Positions 19,539 through 28,276 of a stretch of 64,000 nucleotides of DNA are shown piece after piece. Position numbers and translations under genes: made by a program. The stretch is taken from the NCBI RefSeq assembly GCF_019800665.1, contig NZ_JAHVKO010000001.1:186001-250000 (forward strand), in the 5' to 3' direction. The notes under the pieces are model-generated. The model was not told the origin of the DNA, did not search any database, and saw nothing but the letters and a program-made list of their open reading frames with translations. How positions within the stretch are numbered: the first letter of the stretch is position 1; the number at the start of each line of letters is the position of its first letter. The DNA is from Microbulbifer agarilyticus (lineage in GTDB: Bacteria > Pseudomonadota > Gammaproteobacteria > Pseudomonadales > Cellvibrionaceae).

Positions 19539-19569
19539 ATTGTTAACAATCTACAATGGTCATCATTGT
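19539..19569. promoter_or_regulatory. Double operator-like region before the cycloisomerase (site 3)
   Basis: ATTGTTAACAAT at 19539-19550 is a 12-bp perfect palindrome containing the TTGTTAACAA box. Directly after it, ACAATG (19553-19558) and CATTGT (19564-19569) form a 6-5-6 inverted repeat. Both lie between the second agarase stop and the cycloisomerase start at 19615, so an internal regulated promoter is likely here. Confidence 0.55.
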
Positions 19570-19614
19570 ATCAATGAAGTTCTAATAACAAGACACGGAT
19601 TTTGGGGTTCCTCC

Positions 19615-20754
19615 ATGCTGATGGAAGTGCAAGAGCAGGCGTCCGCGCTGCTATCCGCGAGCACGATTGCCGCTACAAAAGTCGAGTACTACCAGATACC
19701 TCTGGCCGAGGTGCTCACTGACGCCCGTCATGGTGATCACACCCATTTCGAGCTGCTGGTATTCCGTGTGCGCTGTAACGATGGACTGGAAGGGGTTGGC
19801 TATACCTACACGGGCGGGCGCGGTGGCCGTGCCATTTATTCCCTGTTGCAAGACGATATTCAGCCCTTGCTAGAAGGCAAGGATGCCAACGAAATCGGTG
19901 CTGTCTGGGAAGAAATCCAGTCGCACCTGCACTACGTGGGTCGCGGTGGTCTGCTGAGCTTTGCACTGTCTGCCGTGGATATCGCCCTTTGGGACCTGCG
20001 CTGCAAACGCCTGGGCATGCCGCTGTGGAAGGTGGCCGGTGGTGCGGACAACACCACCAAGTGTTACGCCGGCGGCATCGACCTGAATTTCAGTGAAGCC
20101 AAACTACTCGACAATATTTCCAGCTATCTTGCGCGCGGTTTTAACGCGGTCAAGATCAAGGTCGGTAAGGATGATTACCGGGAAGATGTGGCACGGGTGG
20201 AAGCGGTACGCAAGCTGATCGGCGACGATGCCATTTTTATGGTGGATGCCAATTACTCCATGACCGTGGAGCAGGCCGTTCGTTTCGGGCGCGCCATCGA
20301 CCACTGCGATATTACCTGGTTTGAAGAGCCCACCATCCCCGATGACTATCTAGGTTATGGCCGTATTGCCGAGGCGATCAATATTCCGTTGGCAATGGGC
20401 GAAAACCTGCACACCATCCACGAATTTACTTACGCGATTGCGCAGTCGAAGCTCGGCTTCCTGCAGCCGGACGCATCGAATATCGGCGGTATCACCGGTT
20501 GGCTGAAAGTTGCCGAGTTGGCCTACGCCCACAACCTGCCAGTGTGCAGCCACGGTATGCACGAGCTGCATGTGTCACTGATGGCGAGCCAACCGCACGC
20601 AGGCTACCTGGAAGTTCACTCTTTCCCAATTGATGAATACACCACCCGTCCCATCGTGTTGCAGGACGGCCGTGCTGTCGCCTCCAATGAGCCCGGCACC
20701 GGCGTGGTGTTTGATGATGCACTGCTGCGACCACATCTGGTCAAGTACACATAA
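19615..20754 (+). CDS. 3,6-anhydro-L-galactonate cycloisomerase (enolase superfamily)
   Basis: A 379-residue mandelate-racemase-type enolase-superfamily enzyme. By context it opens the anhydro ring of 3,6-anhydro-L-galactonate to give 2-keto-3-deoxy-L-galactonate. Visible: the TGGRGGRAIYSLL loop, the KIKVGKDDY catalytic Lys segment, and metal ligands in MVDANYSM, WFEEPT and MGENLHT, followed by CSHGMHELH. ATG 19615 is preferred, with GGGG seven bases upstream; ATG 19621 is an alternative. It is followed at 13 bases by the MDR dehydrogenase and shares the operon with the aldehyde dehydrogenase that would make its substrate. Function within the superfamily is inferred from neighbours. Confidence 0.82.
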   Translation: MLMEVQEQASALLSASTIAATKVEYYQIPLAEVLTDARHGDHTHFELLVFRVRCNDGLEGVGYTYTGGRGGRAIYSLLQDDIQPLLEGKDANEIGAVWEEIQSHLHYVGRGGLLSFALSAVDIALWDLRCKRLGMPLWKVAGGADNTTKCYAGGIDLNFSEAKLLDNISSYLARGFNAVKIKVGKDDYREDVARVEAVRKLIGDDAIFMVDANYSMTVEQAVRFGRAIDHCDITWFEEPTIPDDYLGYGRIAEAINIPLAMGENLHTIHEFTYAIAQSKLGFLQPDASNIGGITGWLKVAELAYAHNLPVCSHGMHELHVSLMASQPHAGYLEVHSFPIDEYTTRPIVLQDGRAVASNEPGTGVVFDDALLRPHLVKYT

Positions 20755-20766
20755 CAGGTAATTTTC

Positions 20767-21798
20767 ATGCAAGTTCAAGCCGCTCAGTATGTTGGCAACA
20801 AATCCTTTGAAGTTGTGGAAGGGCGCTGCGAAGCGCCTGCAGCCGGCGAGGTGCGCCTTAAAGTGGGTTATGTCGGTATCTGCGGAACCGATATGCACAT
20901 CTATCACGGTGTGATGGACCAGCGTGTACAGCCGCCTCAAGTCGTTGGCCACGAGATGTCTGGGGTGGTCGACGCTGTTGGCGAAGGCGTGGAAGGGTAC
21001 TCTGCCGGAGACCGCGTAGTAGTGCGCCCACTCGACTTTTGCGGTGATTGCCCGGCCTGTAATGAGGGCCACAGCCACGTTTGCCACAATCTGAAATTCA
21101 TGGGTATCGACTCTGTCGGTGCGTTCCAGAGCTTCTGGAATGTAAAAGCCCGCACCCTGCACAAGTTGCCGGAAAACGTTTCGTTAAAGCAGGGCGCGCT
21201 GATCGAGCCGCTGGCCGTTGCGTGCCACGATATTTCCCGTGCACGCCTCAAGGCGGGTGAGAAAGCGGTCATTCTAGGCGGTGGCCCTATCGGGCAATTG
21301 GTGGCGCAGGTTGCTTTGGGTATTGGCGCTGAGGTGATGGTGTCCGAGCCGAGTCCAGAACGTCGCGCATTTGCGGAGCAGACCGGTGCACTGGCGGTTA
21401 ACCCGCTGGAACAGGACCTCACCGCCGCGGTGGAAGACTGGACCCAAGGCAAGGGCGCCGATGTGGTGTTCGAGGTCTCTGGTGTGCAGCCGGCAATTGA
21501 CGCCATGACCGAAATTGCCGCCGTGCGCGGGCGAATTTGCATGGTTGCGATCCACAGTCAAAAGCCGCAGCTGGACCTGTTCAAGTTCTTTTGGCGTGAG
21601 CTGGAGCTGGTGGGTGCACGTGTGTACGAAGCGCAGGATTTTGAACAGGCGATCGACATGGTTGCCAAGGGCAAGATTGACCTGGTGCCGTTTATCAGCA
21701 AAGTGGCGCAACTAAACGATATTGGCAGCGCCTTCGCTAGTATGGATGGTAATCCATCTGGCATGAAAGCTCTGGTTGCGTGTGGTGCTGAGGACTGA
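20767..21798 (+). CDS. Zinc-dependent MDR dehydrogenase, probable 2-keto-3-deoxy-L-galactonate 5-dehydrogenase
   Basis: A 343-residue medium-chain dehydrogenase. Catalytic zinc ligands are Cys39 (GICGTD), His62 and Glu63 (GHEMSG); structural zinc Cys92, Cys95, Cys98 and Cys106; nucleotide loop GGGPIGQL. In known agar-degraders L-KDGal is converted to D-KDG by oxidation at C5 and re-reduction; this gene fits the oxidation step and the SDR at 21829 the reduction. It could also be a plain sugar or polyol dehydrogenase. The SDR start is about 30 bases downstream. Confidence 0.78.
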   Translation: MQVQAAQYVGNKSFEVVEGRCEAPAAGEVRLKVGYVGICGTDMHIYHGVMDQRVQPPQVVGHEMSGVVDAVGEGVEGYSAGDRVVVRPLDFCGDCPACNEGHSHVCHNLKFMGIDSVGAFQSFWNVKARTLHKLPENVSLKQGALIEPLAVACHDISRARLKAGEKAVILGGGPIGQLVAQVALGIGAEVMVSEPSPERRAFAEQTGALAVNPLEQDLTAAVEDWTQGKGADVVFEVSGVQPAIDAMTEIAAVRGRICMVAIHSQKPQLDLFKFFWRELELVGARVYEAQDFEQAIDMVAKGKIDLVPFISKVAQLNDIGSAFASMDGNPSGMKALVACGAED

Positions 21799-21828
21799 TC
21801 CTCCAGAAATAATTTAGAGAGTAAAACG

Positions 21829-22593
21829 ATGTTGCAGCAATTTAGCCTCGCCGGTAAAAAAGCCCTGGTTACCGGTTGTAATCGCGGTATTGGTAAAGCC
21901 ATGGCGGTCGCTCTGGCAGAAGCGGGTGCGGACGTGATCGGCGTATCTGCCAACCTGGATTTGAGTGACTCTGAAGTGGGTCGCGAGGTGGCAGCCGCAG
22001 GTCAGCAGTTCTTTCCCTACCAGTGCGATTTTTCAGACCGCAACTCGCTGTATGGTTTTATCGACAAGGTTAAAAGCGAACACCCGCAAATCGATATCCT
22101 GGTAAACAATGCCGGTACGATTTTGCGCGCCCCGGCGGCAGAGCACGGGGACGACCTGTGGGATAAGGTGATCGAAGTTAACCTGAACGCACAGTTTATT
22201 TTGAGCCGCGAAATCGGCAAGGAAATGGTCGCACGCGGCGCTGGGAAAATTATTTTCACCGCGTCGCTGCTGACCTTCCAGGGTGGTATTACTGTTCCGG
22301 GGTACGCCGCGAGTAAAGGTGCGATTGGGCAAATCGCCATGGCGCTGTCCAATGAATGGGCTTCCAAGGGCGTTAACGTGAATGCGATTGCCCCGGGATA
22401 TATCGCCACCGATAACACCCAGGCGCTACGCGAAGACAGTGAGCGCGCAGCGAGTATCCTCGCCCGTATCCCGCAGGGGCGCTGGGGCGAACCCGCAGAC
22501 TTCAAGGGGCCGGTAGTCTTCCTGGCCTCCGAAGCCTCTAACTACATGAATGGCAGCGTCCTGTTGGTGGACGGTGGCTGGATGGGGAGATAA
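21829..22593 (+). CDS. KduD-like SDR, probable 2,5-diketo-3-deoxy-L-galactonate 5-reductase
   Basis: A 254-residue short-chain dehydrogenase with TGCNRGIG at 15-22, NNAG at 93-96, Ser146 and the Tyr159/Lys163 pair (YAASK). The overall sequence ([12 protein letters not shown] start, GWMGR-type ending) is close to KduD, which interconverts 2,5-diketo-3-deoxygluconate and 2-keto-3-deoxygluconate. Next to the MDR enzyme it would finish epimerisation of L-KDGal to D-KDG. The stop is four bases before the next ATG, and the next gene's ribosome-binding site lies inside this gene's last codons. Confidence 0.8.
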   Translation: MLQQFSLAGKKALVTGCNRGIGKAMAVALAEAGADVIGVSANLDLSDSEVGREVAAAGQQFFPYQCDFSDRNSLYGFIDKVKSEHPQIDILVNNAGTILRAPAAEHGDDLWDKVIEVNLNAQFILSREIGKEMVARGAGKIIFTASLLTFQGGITVPGYAASKGAIGQIAMALSNEWASKGVNVNAIAPGYIATDNTQALREDSERAASILARIPQGRWGEPADFKGPVVFLASEASNYMNGSVLLVDGGWMGR

Positions 22594-22597
22594 GCCC

Positions 22598-24052
22598 ATG
22601 TCGGTAGAACTGAAAAACAATGTGAACTTTATCAATGGCGAATACGTTGCCTCCGAGACAGATGGCGTCATTGAAGTATTAAACCCGAGCACCGGTGAGG
22701 TACTGGGTAGTATCCCCAAGGGCTGTGCTGAAGATGCCGAGCGCGCACTTAGCAATGCCAAGCAGGCGCAAAAGGCTTGGGCCAAGCGCACGGCGCGCGA
22801 CCGTGCAGCGCTGCTGCGCAAGTTTGCTGCGGCAATTCGCGCAGAGGCCGAAGGCCTCGCCGAGCTGCTGGTGAAAGAGCAGGGCAAGCTGATTGGCGTT
22901 GCCCGCGACGAGGTGAATGCTACCGCGACGTTTATAGAGTACGCCTGTGACAACGCGCTGACGCTGGAAGGCGATATTCTGCCTTCCGACAACGAAGACG
23001 AAAAAATCTATATCCACAAGGTACCTCGCGGCGTTGTGGTCGCGATTACTGCTTGGAACTTCCCATTGGCGTTGGCAGGCCGGAAAATTGGCCCGGCATT
23101 GATTACCGGTAACAGCATCGTTATCAAGCCTACGCAGGAAACACCGCTCACCACCATGGAGCTGGGGCGTATCGCTAACGACGTGGGTATTCCCGCCGGT
23201 GTGTTGAATATTGTTAATGGCCAGGGCTCCGTTGTTGGCCAGGCGCTCTGCGAAAGTCCGCTCACCGCCATGATCACCATGACCGGCAGTACCCGCGCCG
23301 GCCAGGTGATCCATCAGGCCAGCGGCAAGCACATGATTCCCGTTATGCTGGAACTGGGTGGCAAGGCGCCGTTTATCGTGATGGAAGATGCGGACCTGGA
23401 GAAAGCTGCGGAAGCGGCGCTGTGGACCCGTTATGCCAACTGTGGCCAGGTGTGTACCTGTGCCGAGCGTTTGTATGTCCACGAAAGCGTGTACGACGCG
23501 TTTATGGACAAATTCCTGCCGAAAGTAAAAGCACTGAAAGTCGGCAACCCGCTGGATGAAGCGACGCAGATGGGACCGAAGGTCAATGCGCGTGAAATCG
23601 AGCATATCCACGAGCTGGTGCAGCAAAGTATTGCTCAGGGTGCGGAGCTATTGATCGGTGGCAAACCTGCGGATGTCGCTGGTTTCGAAGGCGGCAACTG
23701 GTATGAGCCGACGGTATTGACTAATGTGCAGCAGGACAACGTGCTGGTACACGAGGAAACCTTCGGCCCGATTCTGCCGATCGTAAAGATCTCCAGTATC
23801 GAGGAAGCCATCAACCATACCAACGACAGTGAATACGGCCTATCCGCATACTTGTTTACCGAAAACCTGCGTTACATCCATCAGGCCGTGGCCGAGATGG
23901 AAGTTGGTGAGGTTTACGTGAATCGCGGTATTGGTGAGCAACACCAGGGTTTCCATAATGGTTGGAAGCTTTCCGGCATCGGTGGCGAAGACGGCCGCTA
24001 CGGGCTTGAACAGTACGTTGACAAGAAAACGGTTTACTTGTCAGAGGCGTGA
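22598..24052 (+). CDS. Aldehyde dehydrogenase, probable 3,6-anhydro-L-galactose dehydrogenase
   Basis: A 484-residue aldehyde dehydrogenase superfamily member with LELGGKAPF (general-base Glu near 251), catalytic Cys286 in ANCGQVCTC, and [10 protein letters not shown]. In context it oxidises 3,6-anhydro-L-galactose to the acid that the cycloisomerase uses. ATG 22598 has GGGGAG at 22584-22589, eight bases upstream. It is clearly related to the aldehyde dehydrogenase at 2747-4207, so one may have arisen from the other. It is the last gene of the operon; a terminator follows at 24098. Confidence 0.85.
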   Translation: MSVELKNNVNFINGEYVASETDGVIEVLNPSTGEVLGSIPKGCAEDAERALSNAKQAQKAWAKRTARDRAALLRKFAAAIRAEAEGLAELLVKEQGKLIGVARDEVNATATFIEYACDNALTLEGDILPSDNEDEKIYIHKVPRGVVVAITAWNFPLALAGRKIGPALITGNSIVIKPTQETPLTTMELGRIANDVGIPAGVLNIVNGQGSVVGQALCESPLTAMITMTGSTRAGQVIHQASGKHMIPVMLELGGKAPFIVMEDADLEKAAEAALWTRYANCGQVCTCAERLYVHESVYDAFMDKFLPKVKALKVGNPLDEATQMGPKVNAREIEHIHELVQQSIAQGAELLIGGKPADVAGFEGGNWYEPTVLTNVQQDNVLVHEETFGPILPIVKISSIEEAINHTNDSEYGLSAYLFTENLRYIHQAVAEMEVGEVYVNRGIGEQHQGFHNGWKLSGIGGEDGRYGLEQYVDKKTVYLSEA

Positions 24053-24097
24053 GCGCCTCTGTTCTCTTCCTTTCATCTCATCAGGATGAACATCTTT

Positions 24098-24125
24098 GCG
24101 CGAAGTTTTGCTTCGCGCTTTTTTT
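24098..24125 (+). terminator. Intrinsic terminator of the anhydrogalactose operon
   Basis: GCGCGAAG (24098-24105) pairs with CTTCGCGC (24111-24118) around TTTTG, followed by seven T. Confidence 0.9.
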
Positions 24126-24173
24126 GCCCTGAAAAAACGTTGTGGGGTGTTGGAAACATAAACTGTTGGTAAT

Positions 24174-24204
24174 AAAAAAGCCCGGCACTAGGCCGGGCTT
24201 TTGC
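24174..24204 (-). terminator. Bidirectional terminator, mainly for the GntR gene
   Basis: AAAGCCCGGC (24177-24186) pairs with GCCGGGCTTT (24192-24201). The A-run before it becomes a T-run on the minus strand, after the GntR stop at 24267; a short T-run also exists on plus. Confidence 0.85.
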
Positions 24205-24266
24205 GAATCAAACGATATCAATCGACCGTAGTGGGTCGCGAGACACTTATTTGATATTGCTTAACA

Positions 24267-24875
24267 TTACTTGATATTGGCGCGCAGTGCGGTGGTGGCC
24301 ACGTTGATCTTGTTGGCCTTCAGCGCTTCCAGGATTGCGCGGTGCTCGTCCACACAATCTTTTGGTTTGGAGATCCGCTTGTAGTTCATACGCATGCGCA
24401 GCACGATGGGGTACCAGAGGTTGATCAGTTCGTCGCCACCGGCCGCGTGCACCAGATAGCGGTGGAAATCGATATCGGCTTTGGTCACCTCATTGAATTC
24501 CTGAGCATCAAAGGCATCTTGCAGGCGCACCAGAATATCTTCCAGTTCGGCAAAATCCATTTCGGTCAGTTTGCCCTTCAGCTGTGAGATCGCAAACACC
24601 TCGATACGACGGCGAATATCGACCATCAGCTCCTGCATGGACGGATCCAGCACGCTGTTTACGGAAACACCGCAGTTGTTCTTGGCGACCAGCAGGCCTT
24701 CTTTGGTGAGCTGCAACAGGACGTCGCGCACGGGACCGCGGGATACGCCGAACCGATTTGCCAGCTGCTGTTCGTTCAGTTTGGTAGTGGGCGCCAGGTC
24801 TCCGGAAATGATATCGGAGCGCAACTGATCCGCGATCTGTTCGCGGACTGGAATAATTTTTGTGGCTTCACGCAT
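24267..24875 (-). CDS. GntR family regulator, FCD subfamily
   Basis: A 202-residue regulator: N-terminal GntR winged helix (about 8-75, with REQIADQLRSDIISGDLAP and FGVSRGPVRDVLLQL) and a C-terminal FCD ligand domain with the metal-site histidines in DIDFHRYLVHA and the CVDEHRAIL segment. FCD proteins usually bind sugar acids or similar ligands. It lies at the centre of the agar-sugar island and is divergent from dgoK. The gap holds two operator-like sites, so it likely represses itself, dgoK and the two agarase operons, with a keto-sugar acid as inducer. This is inference from position and site recurrence. Confidence 0.88.
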   Translation of the reverse strand: MREATKIIPVREQIADQLRSDIISGDLAPTTKLNEQQLANRFGVSRGPVRDVLLQLTKEGLLVAKNNCGVSVNSVLDPSMQELMVDIRRRIEVFAISQLKGKLTEMDFAELEDILVRLQDAFDAQEFNEVTKADIDFHRYLVHAAGGDELINLWYPIVLRMRMNYKRISKPKDCVDEHRAILEALKANKINVATTALRANIK

Positions 24876-25121
24876 GATCGATTCTGCTCACCAATTTATC
24901 TTTGGGTAGGCGGAGAGGCCCCGCTTACCGTATTTCGTTCAGTTCATTCGCCGCCTCTTGCAGCCCGTCTGGAGTAGAGGAGGGCAAGGACTTCTGGCGG
25001 ATATGTCCGGGCTATCTTGGTCACCAGCTGTTTCTGCGGTAACGCATGGGTTGCAACAAATTTACAACGGACTCCCGATTTGCCGATAGTACCCCAGACC
25101 ACAAGAAAAATCCCCAACAAA

Positions 25122-25131
25122 CTGTTAACAA
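25122..25131. promoter_or_regulatory. TGTTAACA box (candidate GntR operator, site 4)
   Basis: CTGTTAACAA, one base different from the TTGTTAACAA palindrome, in the 397-base gap between the GntR gene and dgoK. It is about 245 bases upstream of the GntR start and 140 upstream of dgoK. Apart from this and site 5, I see nothing else in the gap. Confidence 0.5.
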
Positions 25132-25225
25132 TCAACAATTATGCTGGTTAAATTTACCCTTACGAGGGCGATAGTGTGCTGAAAAGCACTATTTATCTGC
25201 GATTTTGGCGTGAATTAGCGCCCCC

Positions 25226-25240
25226 GGTCAACAATTGACC
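25226..25240. promoter_or_regulatory. GGTCAA-CAA-TTGACC inverted repeat before dgoK (site 5)
   Basis: A perfect 6-3-6 inverted repeat 32 bases before ATG 25273. Its minus strand reads TTGTTGAC in the middle, matching half of the box at 17202, so it may be a variant operator for the same regulator. Confidence 0.45.
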
Positions 25241-25272
25241 AGTTGTATAAGAATCTGTTTTGGAGTGTCGCA

Positions 25273-26175
25273 ATGGGTGAAATTTTGGTGTGTGACTGGG
25301 GAACCAGTAGCTTTCGGTTAATGCGTGTTAGTGCGTCGGGTGAAATCCTCGCTCAGGTGGCTACAGATCAAGGCGTCAAGCAGCTGAATCCCGAAGATAT
25401 GGAGGCCTATCTCAAGGCACAAATGGCGACGCTCGGCAGCACTACGGCTCCTGTGGTCCTGTGTGGCATGGTGGGGTCCGGTATTGGCTGGTACGAGGTG
25501 CCTTATGTAAGCTGCCCAGCCTCCGTCAAGTCACTGTCCGCGGCATTGGTACGCATCCCGCAGACTGACCTGAATGCCTGGTGTGTACCGGGTGTAAAGC
25601 TGACGTCTTCGCAAGGTGATGCGGATGTGATGCGCGGCGAAGAGACCCAAATCATTGGCTGGCTTACGCAGGCGAGCGAGCAGGAACGCACCAATAGCAC
25701 TCTGTGCCTGCCGGGTACACATAGTAAATGGGCGCATGTAGAGGGAGCGGAAATCTGTGAATTCAGTACTGCATTCACCGGCGAGATGTACGCGCTGCTG
25801 AATGACCACAGTGTGCTCGTACAGGGCGCCCAAGTAGCTTGTGATAGCGCGTTTGACGCTGGTCTTGCGGCAAGCACAGATGGTGCTGGGCTTATTCATC
25901 AGTTGTTCAATGCCCGCAGCAGGTCGGTACTGGGCCTGCAGCCTGCCTCTGCAAGCGCGTCTTACCTTTCTGGTCTATTGATCGGCAGTGAAGTTGCGGG
26001 CGTGGCGAAGAAGCTGTCGCCCGGTGCAGTCGTGCACCTGATTTGTGGTGATTACCTGGCGGAGCCTTATCTGAAAGCGCTAACGCATTTTGGACTTAGG
26101 GGTATGCACTACTCAGGTAGCACCTATTCCGCACTGGGGCTGCGCGCTATTGCCGAGGCTCGCGGCCTGATGTAG
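25273..26175 (+). CDS. dgoK: 2-dehydro-3-deoxygalactonokinase
   Basis: A 300-residue DgoK-family kinase that phosphorylates 2-keto-3-deoxygalactonate for the aldolase at 10033. Family features: the phosphate-binding VCDWGTSSFRLMR near the N-terminus, GMVGSGIGWYE, MRGEETQIIGWL, and LPGTHSKWAHV. ATG 25273 is chosen because GGAG sits seven bases upstream; a TTG 30 bases earlier has no site. It stands alone, divergent from the GntR gene. Whether it also accepts 2-keto-3-deoxygluconate from the anhydrogalactose branch is open; no separate KDG kinase is in the window. Confidence 0.92.
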   Translation: MGEILVCDWGTSSFRLMRVSASGEILAQVATDQGVKQLNPEDMEAYLKAQMATLGSTTAPVVLCGMVGSGIGWYEVPYVSCPASVKSLSAALVRIPQTDLNAWCVPGVKLTSSQGDADVMRGEETQIIGWLTQASEQERTNSTLCLPGTHSKWAHVEGAEICEFSTAFTGEMYALLNDHSVLVQGAQVACDSAFDAGLAASTDGAGLIHQLFNARSRSVLGLQPASASASYLSGLLIGSEVAGVAKKLSPGAVVHLICGDYLAEPYLKALTHFGLRGMHYSGSTYSALGLRAIAEARGLM

Positions 26176-26315
26176 CTAGGTATATTGTAACGAGGCCGAT
26201 GATAATTTCCCGTCTGTAACAGTTCCTCTATCGCTTTGCCCGATGGCTCCCGCTTTACGTTTTCTTCTCCCTTTGACCAATATCCGCCCATTATGTCAAA
26301 GGGTTGGAGGGAGCA

Positions 26316-27347
26316 ATGGTGAGTATTCTGGGCAAGTTACGGAGTTTTTTCGCAGCGGTAATGACGGTCGTCATACTAGTCGGTTGTGGCGGCTCCAGTG
26401 AGAGCGAACCGCCCGCACCAGAGGTTACCGAGGATGTTGCCGACGGTGGTTCCGATGGTGGCGGTAATGACGACGGTGACACGAACACCACTGAAGACCC
26501 GGTAACCGTTGCAGAAAATAAACTGGGCGCCTGGATTTGGTACATCGACGAGGCCGGACTCGTACGTGGCGATCACGCGAGCATGGCTCAGTACCTCGCT
26601 GGCCTCGGCGTGAAGCGTGTGTTCATCAAGATCAGTGATATCAACTACCAGTGGGAAGCCAACAAAATTACCTTCCAGGGTGACGATGTTGATTGCGGTG
26701 TATGGCAAGACGCCTGTGAGCCTGAAAACCTCCAATTCTATCGGGATGCGGGCATTGAACCCTGGGCGTGGACCTATAACGATGTACATTCCTTCGCAGA
26801 GCAAGCGGATATGCTCGAAGCTGCGGTGCGTGTAGGTTACGCCGGTTACGTATTGGATATTGAAGAAGAATATAACGGTGTCTCCGACGATCTTCACACG
26901 CTGCTGTCCGCCCATCGCAATCGTCTGGAAACACTGGGTGATATCGTTTCAGAAAATTTCTTATTGACTGCTACAAGCTGGGGTAACCCGCAATACCACG
27001 GTATGCGCATTGATATTATCGATGAGTATGTGGATGCGCACATGCCGCAGACGTATATAGAAAAGTGGGGGAGTGATTTTATTCTGGATATCCCCGGGAC
27101 CATCGCTCAGGGAGATTGCGAATACCGTGAGCTTGGGGCGACCAAGCCCGTGTGGCATATTGTCTCCCATGAAGACAAACTGCTCACCGCGGACCAGTTA
27201 AACGAATTTGTCCGTCATGCCGGCCCGCATGCGTCCGTGTGGCGTATGAGCAGTGATTATCTGCAAGAAGAGATTGAGGCTGTGGACTGGGATATGAAAG
27301 AGTTCCAGCCCAATGAATGTACTCAAACGAACTTCGATATCGATTGA
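26316..27347 (+). CDS. Lipoprotein with glycosidase-like domain, unknown function
   Basis: 343 residues. The signal sequence ends in the lipobox ILVGC (Cys24), then a low-complexity acidic Gly/Asp/Glu linker to about residue 65, then a globular domain starting NKLGAWIWYID. I do not recognise the family firmly. The alternation of short beta-like and helical stretches (KRVFIKISD, GIEPWAWTYND, YAGYVLDIEEEYNG, THMPQTYIEKWG-like) suggests a TIM barrel like glycosidases, and Asp/Glu in VLDIEEEY could be catalytic. ATG 26316 has GGAGG five bases upstream. The next gene is an L,D-transpeptidase-like protein 48 bases away, so an envelope role is possible. Confidence 0.6.
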   Translation: MVSILGKLRSFFAAVMTVVILVGCGGSSESEPPAPEVTEDVADGGSDGGGNDDGDTNTTEDPVTVAENKLGAWIWYIDEAGLVRGDHASMAQYLAGLGVKRVFIKISDINYQWEANKITFQGDDVDCGVWQDACEPENLQFYRDAGIEPWAWTYNDVHSFAEQADMLEAAVRVGYAGYVLDIEEEYNGVSDDLHTLLSAHRNRLETLGDIVSENFLLTATSWGNPQYHGMRIDIIDEYVDAHMPQTYIEKWGSDFILDIPGTIAQGDCEYRELGATKPVWHIVSHEDKLLTADQLNEFVRHAGPHASVWRMSSDYLQEEIEAVDWDMKEFQPNECTQTNFDID

Positions 27348-27395
27348 AATCGATAACGTAAAAATTAGGGCTGACTACTCGCAGAGGAAAGTACC

Positions 27396-28142
27396 ATGTT
27401 TGGAAAACAGTATTTTTTATTTCTATGTGCAGCCTTGTGGGTTTTCACTGCCTCAGCCCAGGTACCACAGAGTAGTCAGCAGTTATTGATAACCTTGACT
27501 GATGATTGGGGTGCGACGACCGGAGAACTACGCGCTTTCTCGCGTGGAGAAAAAGGTTGGATCTCAGAGTTTTCCCCGATTCCGGTAAACCTTGGCCGCA
27601 CTGGGCTGGCTTGGGGAATAGGACTTCATCCACAATCTGTGATTGGCGAAGGTGCCCCTCACAAACGCGAGGGCGATGGCAAGGCGCCGGCGGGTATCTT
27701 TCGTTTGGGTGATGCATTTGGCTACCCTGAGACATTGCGCACCGGTCTTGATTACCAGCCCATGAGCTCTTCCCACTACTGTATCGATGTACCCACTTCG
27801 GCGCTGTACAACCAAACTGTGGATGCTGCTGTTGTGGGTGAAGAAAAGGTGAAAGGTTCTTCCGAAGGGATGCGCCGGGACATTCACTACGGAGATCAGC
27901 AGTATAAAAAGGGGATTTTCGTGGCCCATAACCCGGCCAATGTGCCCGGGGCTGGTAGTTGTATTTTCGTACATCTCTGGAAGGAGCCTGGTAGCCCAAC
28001 TGCGGGCTGCACGGCGATGGCGGAGCCGCAAATGGATGCTGTTCTCGCATGGCTAAAGTCTGGAGAATTGCCAGTATATGTTGCATTGCCCAAGGCGCAG
28101 TACGTTGCGCTACGGCAGCAATGGGGTCTCCCGCCGTTGTAG
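27396..28142 (+). CDS. L,D-transpeptidase (YkuD-type) family protein
   Basis: A 248-residue exported protein with signal peptide (MFGKQYFLFL to about residue 22) and a YkuD-type catalytic domain. The active-site pattern is His193 in IFVHLW and Cys205 in TAGCTAM, as in the COG3786-like branch. Such proteins make or cut L,D cross-links or peptidoglycan-to-protein links in the periplasm. The start ATG 27396 has AGAGGAAA upstream. It probably forms an operon with the lipoprotein at 26316. The classical HGC and following Arg of Ldt proteins are not present, so transpeptidation versus hydrolysis is open. Confidence 0.82.
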   Translation: MFGKQYFLFLCAALWVFTASAQVPQSSQQLLITLTDDWGATTGELRAFSRGEKGWISEFSPIPVNLGRTGLAWGIGLHPQSVIGEGAPHKREGDGKAPAGIFRLGDAFGYPETLRTGLDYQPMSSSHYCIDVPTSALYNQTVDAAVVGEEKVKGSSEGMRRDIHYGDQQYKKGIFVAHNPANVPGAGSCIFVHLWKEPGSPTAGCTAMAEPQMDAVLAWLKSGELPVYVALPKAQYVALRQQWGLPPL

Positions 28143-28276
28143 TCTACGTTGAAAAACCTTATGTATCGGCGTTATCGATAGTTACAAACTGTCACTGACA
28201 AATAAGCGCCTTACACTGAGCTCATCGCCCGTCCAATCTAGGCGGGTTTCCAATATGGTTGAGAATGAGCAAGGTT

